51,953 bases of DNA from Mesorhizobium sp. SARCC-RB16n (GCF_008520305.1 NZ_ML703282.1:1-51953); one strand, 5' to 3'; counted from the first letter of the stretch, positions 36,516 to 45,553 are shown. The notes: generated by a model not told the origin, from the letters alone. Made by a program: numbers and translations.

Positions 36516-36668
36516 TCAGATCAGGACGCAGTCGCGGCGGCAACGTCCGTAAAGTCGTCGCGCCATGCCGGCCTTGATTTTGACGGTCCTGCCAGAGGCC
36601 ACCCGAGGGCGGCGTCCGTTCCAGACCACGCTGGTCTTGGCCCTTGCGGGCTTTGCCCTGCGTGCCAT
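36516..36668 (-). CDS. Short basic protein, uncertain
   Basis: A 50-codon frame beginning MARRAKPARAKTSVV and rich in Arg/Lys, with a stretch RRPRVASGRTVKIKAGMA that faintly resembles the DNA-binding arm end of HU-type proteins. A GAGGGACGG motif lies too far upstream to be a good ribosome site. This may be a relic or a small basic protein; I report it with low confidence. Confidence 0.3.
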   Translation of the reverse strand: MARRAKPARAKTSVVWNGRRPRVASGRTVKIKAGMARRLYGRCRRDCVLI

Positions 36669-37112
36669 CGAAGGTTTTTGCCGTCCCTCATGGCAGCATC
36701 GGTCCGCCGTCGGCGTTGGCACGCTTTCCGCGGCCCCGTAGGTCTCGGCTTCCGTCCCTCGAACAGGCAAGCCTGCTGTCGCTCCGGGCCGTACGGGCCT
36801 CAGGAAATCCGCCTTTCACTTCGCCTTTCGGCTTGGCGATCGGTAGCCGCCTGAGATGGGTTGAACTTACGTCCGGTAAGGGTTCCGGGGAATGGCCTTG
36901 AGCCTGTGGATAGCGGGATTAGCGGGGACCAATGCCAGAAGCCAGGGAAATTCGAGCGCGAACGCCTTAGACAGCCTGCCCGCTTTTTCGGCGAACGAAC
37001 CGACGATGCCCCTTGTCCTGCCGACAGGCGCGGGTTTCAATGCCGGCAAAGGGATCGGGCCAGCAAAGGATCGGGCGCGCCTATCCGGCGCCTTCCCGGG
37101 GGAGGATGCATA
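36669..37112. other. Unassigned intergenic segment before the lipid kinase
   Basis: Nothing coding is convincing here. A CTTAC-gtccg-GTAAG hairpin (about 36867-36881) and a GCCTTTCGGC hairpin (about 36823-36832) lie in a 140-base stretch that could encode a small RNA. Together with 36381-36515 this is the longest gene-poor stretch in the window. Confidence 0.4.
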
Positions 37113-38051
37113 GTGAAGGTCGGGGTGGTGCTCAATCCGATTGCCGGTGGCGGCCGGCTGAAACGGCATTGGCCCGATGTCGCCGCCGCGCTGAAAAAGC
37201 ACTTCGGCGATTTCGAACTGCGCGAAACACAGGCCGAGGGCGACGCCGAGCGGCTGGCGCTCGATCTCGCGGCAAACGGTTTCGACCTGGTGATCGCGGC
37301 CGGCGGCGACGGTACGGCGAGCGAAGTGGCCGACGGCTTGCTGCAGGCCCGCGAGGAGGGCGGCAGGACGACCGAACTCGGCCTGCTGCCTTGCGGCGCC
37401 GGCATCGATTTCGCGCGCGGCCTCGGCCTGCCGAAGGCGATCGACGCGACGCTGAAACGGATGGCCGAAGCCAAGGCAAGAACGGTCGATGCCGGCCGAA
37501 TCTGCTATGTCGACGACCATGGCGCCCTGGCCAGCCGGCATTTCATCAACATCGCCAGCCTCGGCCTGTCAGGCGCCACCGACCGAGCCGTCAACGCCGA
37601 CAAGCGCAAGGGCAAGGTGTCGGCCAAGGCGCTGTTCCTGTGGCGCACCGTGGCCGAGTTCATTCGCTACCGCTTCCAGGACGTGCGGATCACCGTTGAC
37701 GACAGCGACCCGGTTGAGGCCCACATGGCGCTCGTGGCGGTGGCCAACGGCAAATTCTTCGGCGGCGGCATGATGATCGCGCCCGATGCGGAACTGACCG
37801 ACGGGCAGTTCGACATCGTCATCTTGCGCGCGGCGGGCAAGCTGAAGCTGATCTGGGATATCAGGCTGCTCTATGGCGGAAGGCACCGCAACCATCCGGC
37901 GATCACCATCCTGCGCGGCAGGAAAGTGGTTGTCGAACCGCTCGGCGATGTCGAGAAGAATCGTGCACTGGTCGACGTGGACGGCGAGTCGCCCGGGCGC
38001 ATACCGGCGACTTTCGAGATCCTGCCCGGGGCGTTGACGCTGAGATATTGA
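37113..38051 (+). CDS. Diacylglycerol kinase-like lipid kinase (YegS/DgkB type)
   Basis: A 312-residue cytoplasmic DAGK_cat lipid kinase phosphorylating diacylglycerol or a related lipid with ATP. The N-terminal VGVVLNPIAGGGRLKRHW and the nucleotide loop IAAGGDGTASEVADGL (about 61-76) are diagnostic; LGLLPCGAGIDFARGLGL and the C-terminal VDVDGE complete the family pattern. NPIAGGG replaces the usual NPxSGxG. The start is GTG 37113, supported by GGAGG seven bases upstream. It stands alone and converges on the dehydrogenase gene. Confidence 0.9.
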   Translation: MKVGVVLNPIAGGGRLKRHWPDVAAALKKHFGDFELRETQAEGDAERLALDLAANGFDLVIAAGGDGTASEVADGLLQAREEGGRTTELGLLPCGAGIDFARGLGLPKAIDATLKRMAEAKARTVDAGRICYVDDHGALASRHFINIASLGLSGATDRAVNADKRKGKVSAKALFLWRTVAEFIRYRFQDVRITVDDSDPVEAHMALVAVANGKFFGGGMMIAPDAELTDGQFDIVILRAAGKLKLIWDIRLLYGGRHRNHPAITILRGRKVVVEPLGDVEKNRALVDVDGESPGRIPATFEILPGALTLRY

Positions 38052-38143
38052 TTGAAGAAGCTGAGAGTCTGATTCAATTAGTTGATAAAGTAATTCCGGC
38101 GCGCCGATCAACGCACCGAAATCGTTCGATTAATTAACCGGCT

Positions 38144-39061
38144 TCAGATTTCCAGTTTGGCGGGGAAACCGGGCGCGCGCAGGTCGGAGCTGACCGTATC
38201 CTCCAACAGCTTGACGATCTGGGTCGACCACGCGCCGCCGCCATATTCCTGTTTGCCGATCTGGAATATCTCATTGACATGTGATGCCAGCTGGAGCGGC
38301 ACGCCGAAATCCCTGCCCATGGTCAGCGCGAAACCAAGATCCTTCAGTGCCAGGTCCATGGTGAAGCCGATGTCGTAGGAGCCATTGAGGATGAGCTGGC
38401 TTTCGGTCTCGTGGACGAAGCTGTTGCCGGAGGAGGCCACGATGGCGTGGTAGGATTGGGCGAGATCGAGCCCGCCTTGTTTGGCAAGCATCAGCGCCTC
38501 GCCGGCGGCGACCAGATGGATGAAGGCCAGCATATTGGTGATCACCTTGATCACCGCCGCCGAGCCGACCGGGCCCATCAGGAACGACTTGGCGCACATC
38601 GCTTCGATGGCCGGGCGGTGGCGCTCGTAGAGAGTGGCATCGCCGCCGACCAGCGCGGTGATTCTTCCGACCGCCGCCAGATGCACGCCGCCGGTGACCG
38701 GGCATTCCAACGTCTCGATCCCCTTGGCCGAGGCGAGGGCGGCAAGCCGCACGATCTCGTCGCGGCCGTTGGTCGACATCTCGATCCAGGTGCCGCCCTT
38801 GGGCAGGCCTTCCAGCAACCCGCCCGGGCCGGCCAGCACCGCTTCGCTGACCTTTGGCGAGGGCAGGCAGCTTATGGCGTTGCCGGCGCGGGTGGCGGCT
38901 TCGGCCGGGCTGTTGGCGGCCGTGGCGCCGAGCGCGACAAGGCGCTCGACGGCGACGGGGTCGCGATCGTGGACCGTCACGGCAAAGCCGTTGCGGATCA
39001 GGCTGGCGGCAAGGTTGCCGCCGAGGTGACCAAGGCCGATGAAGGCGTAGCTTTCGCTCAC
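38144..39061 (-). CDS. 3-Hydroxyisobutyrate dehydrogenase-family oxidoreductase
   Basis: A 305-residue NAD(P)-dependent beta-hydroxyacid dehydrogenase. The Rossmann loop FIGLGHLGGNLAASL (about 6-20) opens the protein. GGVHLAAVGRITALVGG and GSAAVIKVITNML, with the catalytic Lys (about 172), fit the 6-phosphogluconate/3-HIBADH fold. The GTG start at 39061 overlaps the previous gene's stop as GTGA, so translation is coupled. In context it probably oxidises or reduces a tartronate-like or hydroxyacid product of the enolase-superfamily dehydratase upstream. Specificity is inferred from operon logic. Confidence 0.88.
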   Translation of the reverse strand: MSESYAFIGLGHLGGNLAASLIRNGFAVTVHDRDPVAVERLVALGATAANSPAEAATRAGNAISCLPSPKVSEAVLAGPGGLLEGLPKGGTWIEMSTNGRDEIVRLAALASAKGIETLECPVTGGVHLAAVGRITALVGGDATLYERHRPAIEAMCAKSFLMGPVGSAAVIKVITNMLAFIHLVAAGEALMLAKQGGLDLAQSYHAIVASSGNSFVHETESQLILNGSYDIGFTMDLALKDLGFALTMGRDFGVPLQLASHVNEIFQIGKQEYGGGAWSTQIVKLLEDTVSSDLRAPGFPAKLEI

Positions 39062-40272
39062 GGCATCAACGGCGTCTGCATCATCTGCAGATGCAGGTCC
39101 TTGCCGGTGTAGGGATGGGCGTCGCAGACCGCCTCGTTGAGCTCGACGCCGAGGCCGGGCTCCTTCGAGGGGATGACATTTCCGTCCTGCCACTCGATCT
39201 TCTTCTTCAGGAGCGTGGCGTGGAAACCATCCCACTGCTTCAGCGATTCCAGGATGAGGAAGTTCGGCAGCGTCACGGCGAGCTGGATGTTGGCGGCACC
39301 TACAATCGGCCCGCAATAGCAATGCGGCGCGACCTGGATGTGGTAGGCCTCGGCCATCGCGGCGATCTTCTTGGTTTCGAGAATGCCGCCGGAGCGGCCG
39401 AGGTCGGGCTGCAAGATGGTCGCGGCGCGGTTCTCGATGACGCGGGCGAATTCTGACTTCGTCGTCAGCCGCTCGCCGGTGGCGATCGGGATCGAAGTCG
39501 CGCGGGCGACCTGCGCCATCACTTCGGGCATGTCTGGGGGCACCGGCTCCTCGAACCACAAGGGATCATAGGGTTCGATGGCGCGCGCCAGGCGCAGCGC
39601 GCCGGACGCGGTGAACTGGCCATGCGTGCCGAACAAAATGTCGGCGCGGGTGCCGACCGCCTCGCGGATCGCCTTGATCATGCGGGTGGAGACATCAATG
39701 TCGATGAGGCGCGGCTGATGGCCGTCGAAGGCGGTGTAGGGGCCGGCCGGGTCGAGCTTGACCGCATTGAAACCCTGCTCGACATATTCGAGCGCGCAGG
39801 CCGCTGCCATCTCAGGATCGTTGTAGACATTCCTGCCGTCCGGCGCGTCCTCCGAATGGACGCTGCCGGTGTGCGGATAGAGGTAGGTGTAGGAGCGCAG
39901 TGTCTCGTGCACCTGGCCGCCGAGCAATTTATAGACCGGCTTGTCGGCTTCCTTGCCGATGATGTCCCAGCAGGCCATTTCCAGTGCGGAAAAACAGCCC
40001 ATGCCGGAGACGTCGGGACGCTGGGTGAAGCCTGAGGAATAGGTGCGGCGGAAGAAATTCTCGATGTCGTGCGGATCGCGGCCGATCAGATACCGCTCGG
40101 CCATGTCCTCGATCATCCTGGCCGTGACGTGGGCGGAGAAGGTGGCGTTGTAGGCCTCGCCATAGCCGACCACACCGCCGTCGGTGGTCAGCTTGACGAA
40201 GATGAAATACTTGCCGCCGATGCCGGGCGGCGGGTTGCCGACAACCCAGGTCTTGACGTCGGTGATCTTCAT
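39058..40272 (-). CDS. Enolase-superfamily sugar-acid dehydratase (mandelate racemase group)
   Basis: A 404-residue enzyme of the mandelate racemase/muconate lactonising group. Visible are the lid region (PPPGIGGKYFIFVK), AVKLDPAGPYT, the metal-ligand stretch WFEEPVPPD and the C-terminal APHCYCGPIVGAANIQLA with the catalytic His. Sugar-acid dehydratases such as galactonate or mannonate dehydratases fit best; the FGTHGQFT motif and context favour this over a racemase. ATG 40272 has GGAGG at seven bases and overlaps the GMC stop (ATGA). It is the middle gene of a three-gene catabolic operon. Confidence 0.85.
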   Translation of the reverse strand: MKITDVKTWVVGNPPPGIGGKYFIFVKLTTDGGVVGYGEAYNATFSAHVTARMIEDMAERYLIGRDPHDIENFFRRTYSSGFTQRPDVSGMGCFSALEMACWDIIGKEADKPVYKLLGGQVHETLRSYTYLYPHTGSVHSEDAPDGRNVYNDPEMAAACALEYVEQGFNAVKLDPAGPYTAFDGHQPRLIDIDVSTRMIKAIREAVGTRADILFGTHGQFTASGALRLARAIEPYDPLWFEEPVPPDMPEVMAQVARATSIPIATGERLTTKSEFARVIENRAATILQPDLGRSGGILETKKIAAMAEAYHIQVAPHCYCGPIVGAANIQLAVTLPNFLILESLKQWDGFHATLLKKKIEWQDGNVIPSKEPGLGVELNEAVCDAHPYTGKDLHLQMMQTPLMP

Positions 40273-41885
40273 GTATGGTCCTCCAGAACCAGTTCGGCGC
40301 CCTTCCATCCGGTCATGACGGAGGCGGCGTTGGTGTTGCCGGTGATGTTGTCGGGAAAAATCGAAGCGTCGATAATGCGCAAGCCTTCGAGGCCATGCAC
40401 CTTGAGGCGCGGATCGACGACGGAGCGCGAGGGATCAGGTCCCATGCGGCAGGTCGAAACCGGGTGATAGACGGTGCCGGAGCGTTTTCTGAAATCCGTG
40501 ATCAGGTCGGCGTCGGACTGGATCGACGGGCCGGGCAACACCTCTTCGGCGATGATCTCGGCCATGGCGGGCATCGAGGCGATCTTGCGCACGAATTTCA
40601 CCGCCGCCAGCATCTCGTCGACATCGGCATTGGTCGAGTAGGCGTTGGCGACGATTTTTGGATAATCCAGCGGATTGCCAGAGCGGATCATGATCTCGCC
40701 GCGGCTCGATGGCCGGCAGTTGGACAGGCCGATGGAGAAGCCGGGCCACGGATCCGGCGTCAGGATCGGACGCTCGCCGTTCTTCGGGATGAGGGTCGAG
40801 AAGGCCTGGAAATAGAGCTGCATGTTGGGTCGGGAAAACGCAGGGTCGGTGCGGAAGAAGCCGCCGCCATGATTCATCGACAGCGACAGCGGGCCGGTGC
40901 GGGTGAGGACATATTGCATGCCGACCAGCAGCTTGCCCCACCAGGGACGCAGGATCTGGTTGAGCGTCGGCAGCTTGCCCTTGAAGGTGTAGTTGATGCC
41001 GACATGGTCCTGCAGATTGGCGCCGACATTCTCGTTGGCGTGCACGACCGGGATGCCCAATCCTTTGAGCAATGCCGCGGGGCCGACGCCGGAGAGCTGC
41101 ATGAGCTGCGGCGAGTTGATCGAACCCGAGGACAGGATGACCTCGCGGCCGGCACGGGCCGTCTTGGTCTCGCCGTTCTGCAGATATTCGACGCCGACGG
41201 CACGCTTGCCCTCGAACAGGATCCGGCTTGCCAGCGCGTTGGTCTCGACACGCACATTCGCGCGCTTCATCGCCGGGCGCAGGAAGGCGCGGGCGGCCGA
41301 CATGCGGCGGCCGTTTTTGGTCGAGATCTGATAGATGCCGACGCCTTCCTGGGCGGCGCCGTTGAAATCGGGATTGAGCGGCAGGCCGGCCTGCTGGCCG
41401 GCGGCGAGATAGCGTTTCGTCAGCGGATGGACGGCAGCAGATGTATCGCTGATATGCAGCGGGCCGCCAGTGCCGCGCCATCTGTCGGCGCCGGCCTCGT
41501 TGTCCTCGAGCGCCTTGAAGGCCGGCAGCAAATCGTCATAGCCCCAGCCGGGATTGCCGGCGTCGCGCCAGTCGTCGAAATCCTCGCGCGCGCCCCTGAT
41601 CCAGACCATGGCGTTGATCGAACTCGACCCGCCGAGCAGCTTGCCGCGTGGCCAGTGGTCGACATTGCCGCCAAGGCCGGGATCCGGCTCGGCCTTATAG
41701 TTCCAGTTCACCGTAGGATCGAAGAAGGTTTTGCCGTAGCCGAGCGGCATCTGCACGTAGAAGCGGCGGTCGCTGCCGCCGGCTTCCAGCACCAGGACCG
41801 AGAAACGGCCCGAAGCCGACAGTTTGTCGGCCAGAACCGAGCCGGCCGAGCCTGAGCCGACGATGATGAAGTCATAGGTCTGCAT
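40269..41885 (-). CDS. GMC-family FAD oxidoreductase (choline dehydrogenase-like)
   Basis: A 538-residue flavoprotein. FAD site VGSGSAGSVLADKL (about 9-22), second signature GRKLLGGSSSINAMVWIRG-like GKLLGGSSSINAMVW, and the catalytic C-terminal GTVYHPVSTCRMG with the active His. It oxidises primary alcohols or polyols; choline is only one possibility, and the operon partners argue for a sugar alcohol. ATG 41885 (MQTYDFIIVG) is the family start. It is the first gene of the operon and is divergent from purC (206 bases between). Confidence 0.88.
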   Translation of the reverse strand: MQTYDFIIVGSGSAGSVLADKLSASGRFSVLVLEAGGSDRRFYVQMPLGYGKTFFDPTVNWNYKAEPDPGLGGNVDHWPRGKLLGGSSSINAMVWIRGAREDFDDWRDAGNPGWGYDDLLPAFKALEDNEAGADRWRGTGGPLHISDTSAAVHPLTKRYLAAGQQAGLPLNPDFNGAAQEGVGIYQISTKNGRRMSAARAFLRPAMKRANVRVETNALASRILFEGKRAVGVEYLQNGETKTARAGREVILSSGSINSPQLMQLSGVGPAALLKGLGIPVVHANENVGANLQDHVGINYTFKGKLPTLNQILRPWWGKLLVGMQYVLTRTGPLSLSMNHGGGFFRTDPAFSRPNMQLYFQAFSTLIPKNGERPILTPDPWPGFSIGLSNCRPSSRGEIMIRSGNPLDYPKIVANAYSTNADVDEMLAAVKFVRKIASMPAMAEIIAEEVLPGPSIQSDADLITDFRKRSGTVYHPVSTCRMGPDPSRSVVDPRLKVHGLEGLRIIDASIFPDNITGNTNAASVMTGWKGAELVLEDHT

Positions 41886-42091
41886 GATGGAAATGAACGG
41901 CTCCGGAAATCTTGGCCGCAGCCTAGACGCGCCGGGTTCGCTTCGTCGCCGCGCCTTCCGGCATCGGCTGTGAAAAAAGCGACTGGTATATCCGGCCGGG
42001 TTGCGGGGAATACCGACAATCGCGCTTGATATGCACGGGGTCGACGGACTATGCGAGGGCATCGGCCACTCTGCACAAGGCAGGAGAACCC

Positions 42092-43033
42092 ATGCGTGTC
42101 CTGTCGGATGCTTTCATTCCCGAACTGCCGGGTTATTACCGGGGCAAGGTCCGCGAAAATTACGACCTGGCCGACGGCAGGCGCATCATCATCGCCACCG
42201 ACCGTCTCAGCGCCTTCGACATCATCCTGACCTCGATCCCGTTCAAGGGAGAGATCCTCACCCAGACGGCGCGGTACTGGTTCGAGGAAACGGCCGACAT
42301 CTGTCCGAACCATGTGCTGGAATACCCCGACCCCAACGTCGTCGTCGGCACAAGGCTCGACATCCTGCCGGTCGAGATCGTCGTGCGCGGCTATTTGGCC
42401 GGGACCACCAGCACCTCGATCCTGACCCGTTACCGGCGCGGCGAGCGGGAGATGTACGGGATGCGCCTCCCGGACGGCCTGCGCGACAATGAGAAGCTGG
42501 CCGAGCCGGTCATCACGCCGACGAGCAAGGCCGCGGATGGCGGCCATGACGAGCCGCTGTCGAGGGCCGAGATCCTGGAGCAGGACCTGCTCACGCCGAC
42601 ACAGTGGGATACCGTTTCGAGCTACGCCCTGAAGCTGTTCGCCCGCGGCCAGGCGCGCGCCGCCGAGCGTGGCCTGATCCTCGCCGACACGAAGTACGAG
42701 TTCGGCACCGACAAGGACGGGACGATCATTCTCGCCGACGAAATCCACACGCCCGACAGCAGCCGCTACTGGATCGCGGCGAGCTACGAACAGGCGCTGG
42801 CCGATGGTACGCGGCCGGAGAGCTTCGACAAGGACTTCATCCGGTCATGGGTGACGGCGCGCTGCGATCCCTACAAGGACCCGGTCCCGAAGATTCCGGA
42901 CGAGATCGTCGAGCAGGCCTCGCGTGTCTATGCCCAGGCCTACGAGGCGATCACGGGCACGGCATTCGTTCCCGATCTTTCCGCGGATACGGTTCTCGAC
43001 CGCATCCGCGCGAACCTTGCGGGTTATTTTTGA
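42092..43033 (+). CDS. purC: SAICAR synthetase
   Basis: A 313-residue phosphoribosylaminoimidazole-succinocarboxamide synthase, which condenses CAIR with aspartate using ATP in purine synthesis. [28 protein letters not shown] at the start (given in parts: [18 protein letters not shown]), LADTKYEFG and [15 protein letters not shown] are the conserved PurC blocks. It is the longer, yeast-ADE1-like form rather than the short 240-residue bacterial type; rhizobia often carry both, so this may be the second copy. AGGAG precedes ATG 42092. Confidence 0.95.
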   Translation: MRVLSDAFIPELPGYYRGKVRENYDLADGRRIIIATDRLSAFDIILTSIPFKGEILTQTARYWFEETADICPNHVLEYPDPNVVVGTRLDILPVEIVVRGYLAGTTSTSILTRYRRGEREMYGMRLPDGLRDNEKLAEPVITPTSKAADGGHDEPLSRAEILEQDLLTPTQWDTVSSYALKLFARGQARAAERGLILADTKYEFGTDKDGTIILADEIHTPDSSRYWIAASYEQALADGTRPESFDKDFIRSWVTARCDPYKDPVPKIPDEIVEQASRVYAQAYEAITGTAFVPDLSADTVLDRIRANLAGYF

Positions 43034-43090
43034 GAGGTGCGATCTCTCGGGAACGGCGTTCCCCGGCGATTGGGAGAAACCCTCTCTGAC

Positions 43091-43343
43091 ACCCGAAAGC
43101 CGCCAAAAATCAGGCACAACCCGGCGAGCACCAATTCCGCGTAGAGCGGTCGACCCCCACTCCGTCGCCGCTTCGCGGCGCCACCTCTCCCCCGATCGAC
43201 GGGGTAGAGGAAGGGCGCTAGCCTTGCCCTGCCAGGCTCCCTTCCTCTCCCTCCGGAGGGGGGAGAGGTGGCGCCGCGAAGCGGCGACGGAGTGGGGGAA
43301 GCCCGTTCCAAAACCCGAAGCCGCTGAAAATCAGGCACAACCA
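43091..43343. repeat. Composite repeat: 40-bp perfect inverted repeat inside 31-32-bp direct repeats
   Basis: Arms 43154-43193 (starting CCCCCACTCCGTCGCC) and 43259-43298 are perfectly complementary over 40 bases, with a 65-base centre that contains a further 10-bp stem (AGAGGAAGGG/CCCTTCCTCT). Direct copies of ACCCGAA-AGCCGC...ATCAGGCACAACC lie on both sides (43091-43122 and 43313-43343, about 28 of 32 identical). The whole 401-base purC-yciA gap is occupied by this element and the yciA leader; no gene is visible. Confidence 0.85.
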
Positions 43344-43434
43344 GGGTTAGAGGAAACAGCGGCTGCGGCGCGTTGACCTGTTCCTGCAGCGGCGATACGG
43401 GATCTATGATCATCACCTCACAAGGATTCGGCCC

Positions 43435-43830
43435 ATGGTGCAGTACGCGGATGGACGGCCGATCGGCGATTTGACCTTGCGCACGCTGGCCATGCCTTCG
43501 GACGCCAACGCCGCCGGCGACATTTTCGGCGGCTGGGTGATGGCGCAGATGGACCTTGCCTGCGGCATCCGCGCCGCCGAGCGCGCCAGGGGTCGCGTGG
43601 TGACGGCGGCGGTCAAGGAGATGTCCTTCGCCAAGCCGATGAAGATCGGCGACACGCTGTGCATCTATACCCATGTCGAACGCGTCGGCCGCACCTCGAT
43701 GACGCTCAAGGTCGAGGCCTGGGCGCAGCGCTATCTCTCCGACCTGATGGAAAAGGTGACGCACGCCGATTTCGTCATGGTGGCGCTGGACGGCGAGGGC
43801 AAGCCAAAGGCCGTTCCAGCCGAGAGCTGA
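43435..43830 (+). CDS. yciA: Acyl-CoA thioesterase (YciA-like, hotdog fold)
   Basis: A 131-residue hotdog-fold thioesterase hydrolysing acyl-CoA in the cytoplasm. The conserved DANAAGDIFGGWVMAQMDLA, with the catalytic Asp in GDIFGG, and VTAAVKEMSFAKPMKIGD are typical of YciA and related HGG-motif enzymes. AAGGA lies nine bases before ATG 43435. It follows a large hairpin element and has no linked genes. Confidence 0.9.
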   Translation: MVQYADGRPIGDLTLRTLAMPSDANAAGDIFGGWVMAQMDLACGIRAAERARGRVVTAAVKEMSFAKPMKIGDTLCIYTHVERVGRTSMTLKVEAWAQRYLSDLMEKVTHADFVMVALDGEGKPKAVPAES

Positions 43831-43940
43831 TTCGATACGCCGATCCGGGACATTTGTAACAGCGCCCGCGCGGGGCGATGCGGTCAGCGACATCCTGCCG
43901 TTGCCTCCACGCCCAATTCTGCGGGCGTCGGAGGAAGACA

Positions 43941-44145
43941 ATGCGTCAACACCTATTGAACGGCTGGCTTGCGGCGGCTCTCGCCGCCCCTGGCCTGCCT
44001 GCTCGGCATAACTGCTTATGCCGAAGTCAAACAGGACCTTGGGCGCACCGCCTGTTTGCATGACACGACTGGTGTGAAGGAGCCGGCAGCGGCGTGCACG
44101 ATCTGCGGTCCGACGCCTTGCGGGGCCATGGCGCCAAGAGCCTGA
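43941..44145 (+). pseudogene. Frameshifted exported-protein gene (possible TPR/Cys protein)
   Basis: GGAGGAAG stands five bases before ATG 43941, which starts MRQHLLNGWLAAALAA, the first half of a signal peptide. At a CCCC run (43987-43990) the frame must shift by one base to continue as LACLLGITAYAEVKQDLG, a perfect end of signal plus mature start, then RTACLHDTTGVKEPAAACTIC and a stop at 44143-44145. Without the shift the frame ends soon after. It is either a decayed gene or a base error. The rest of the gap to 44335 shows nothing else. Confidence 0.6.
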
Positions 44146-44335
44146 TTGGCTGCTTTCGGAATGCGATCACCGTCGCTGCGGGCCGAGCACGCGTTGGACC
44201 GGCATCGAGCGCCAAGACAAAAATCCAGGTCTCTTTCAGGGAACCAAGACTTCTGGTTCAGGGAACCATGCCTTCGCCTTCAAGCAGGCCGCGCCACTCA
44301 GTGCGAAATTCCGAAGCCCTTGCCGTGCAAGGGTT

Positions 44336-44704
44336 TCACGCATGCATGTCGTCGAATCTGGCGCGCGCCGACTGGACGCGCTGGGTGTTCTTGCGCGCCC
44401 ATTCGCCAAGCGCGCCGACCGGGACGAGCAGCTCGTGGCCGAGTTCGGTGAGCTCGTAATCGACGCGCGGCGGGATGGTCGGAAACACCTTGCGGGTGAC
44501 GAAGCCGTCGCGCTCCAGGCCGCGCAAGGTGGTCGTCAGCATCTTCTGCGAGATGCCGCCAACAGCCGCGCGCAGTTCGTTGAAACGCAGCGGTCCACCG
44601 CCCAGTTTGCCGACCACGAGCACGGTCCATTTGTCGCCGACGCGCTGCAAAATCTCCGACACGGCCCGGCAGTCCTCGGTGTTATGCGGGTGCCTCAGTA
44701 ACAA
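44336..44704 (-). CDS. HxlR-family transcriptional regulator
   Basis: A 122-residue winged-helix regulator. DCRAVSEILQRVGDKWTVLVV, then LRFNELRAAVGGISQKMLTTTLRGLERDG, given here in pieces (NELRAAVGGISQKML), are the HxlR signature, with Cys12 in the usual place for a thiol sensor. The start is TTG 44704: no ATG or GTG precedes, and AAGGAGG lies seven bases upstream. It is divergent from the FMN reductase gene it probably controls, through the palindrome at 44752-44768. Confidence 0.88.
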   Translation of the reverse strand: MLLRHPHNTEDCRAVSEILQRVGDKWTVLVVGKLGGGPLRFNELRAAVGGISQKMLTTTLRGLERDGFVTRKVFPTIPPRVDYELTELGHELLVPVGALGEWARKNTQRVQSARARFDDMHA

Positions 44705-44751
44705 AAACGTGCCTCCTTGCGTGCCAGCTTGTCAGTATCACATATAGCGCC

Positions 44752-44768
44752 GGTATCCAAACGATACC
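44752..44768. promoter_or_regulatory. Candidate HxlR operator
   Basis: GGTATC-CAAAC-GATACC is a perfect 6-6 palindrome with a 5-base spacer in the 89-base divergent region. It overlaps the likely -10 of the reductase promoter (TTGTCA at 44729-44734, 17 bases to GGTATC), so binding would repress. Extra GTATC half-sites lie nearby. Confidence 0.6.
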
Positions 44769-44793
44769 AAAAATTCCCGCAAGGAGAGCCCTT

Positions 44794-45399
44794 ATGTCCA
44801 AGCCCAAAATCGCCATTGTCGTCGGTTCGACGCGCGCCGCCCGTTTCGCCGACGTGCCGACGCAGTGGATCGCCAAGATCGCCAAGGCACATGCCGATAT
44901 CGATGTCGAAATTGTCGATCTGCGCGACTTTCCGCTGCCCTTCTTCGACGAGGTCGCGTCTTCCGCCTGGGCGCCGTCGCAGAACGAAATCGCACAGCGC
45001 TGGCAGAAGAAGGTCGCCGGATTCGACGGCTTCATCTTCACCGCCGCCGAATACAATCACGGCCCGACTGCCGTGCTGAAGAACGCCATCGATTACGCCG
45101 CCAACGAGTGGAACAAGAAGCCGGCTGGCTTTGTCGGCTATGGCAGCGTCGGTGGCGCCCGCGCCGTCGAACAGCTTCGTCTCCACGCCGTCGAATTGCA
45201 GATGGCGCCGGTCAAGTCGGCCGTCCATATCGCGTGGGGCGATTTCCTCGCCGTCCGCCAGGGCGAGAAGAAGCTCGAAGATCTCGAGCACCTGAACCAG
45301 GCCGCCACCGCGCTGGTCAACGACGTCGCCTGGTGGGCCAAGGTCCTGAAGGCCGCTCGTGCCGCCGATGCCGTCGCCGGGGAAGCCCAGGCGGCCTGA
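44794..45399 (+). CDS. NADPH-dependent FMN reductase
   Basis: A 201-residue flavodoxin-fold quinone/FMN reductase. The phosphate loop VVGSTRAARFAD (9-20) and the flavin-stacking motif AEYNHGPTAVLKNAIDY (about 85-101) match the FMN_red family. Cytoplasmic. It is expressed away from, and probably regulated by, the HxlR protein, a common pairing for quinone or electrophile response. AAGGAGAG precedes ATG 44794. A strong terminator follows at 45432-45458. Confidence 0.93.
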   Translation: MSKPKIAIVVGSTRAARFADVPTQWIAKIAKAHADIDVEIVDLRDFPLPFFDEVASSAWAPSQNEIAQRWQKKVAGFDGFIFTAAEYNHGPTAVLKNAIDYAANEWNKKPAGFVGYGSVGGARAVEQLRLHAVELQMAPVKSAVHIAWGDFLAVRQGEKKLEDLEHLNQAATALVNDVAWWAKVLKAARAADAVAGEAQAA

Positions 45400-45431
45400 T
45401 CCGCCAGATCGGATTGTCCTCCCAAGGATAC

Positions 45432-45458
45432 GGGCGGCGCTTGCGCCGCCCATTTTTT
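45432..45458 (+). terminator. Intrinsic terminator after the FMN reductase
   Basis: GGGCGGCGC and GCGCCGCCC form a perfect 9-bp stem with a two-base tip (TT, widened by fraying), followed by ATTTTTTG. Confidence 0.9.
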
Positions 45459-45553
45459 GTTGGCGGGGTTCTTGCAAAAAAGTGGCGGCTGGGCCTGAAA
45501 CTGCTTGAAACGCCGCATCTGCCAAACCGCTTGGCGCGGCGGCGAACGGCCAG

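Noticed and set aside
36780-36930. Possible SRP, RNase P or 6S-like RNA
   Set aside because: I looked for the SRP motif around GGAAGGAAGCA and for RNase P core blocks and found none; only short generic hairpins are present.
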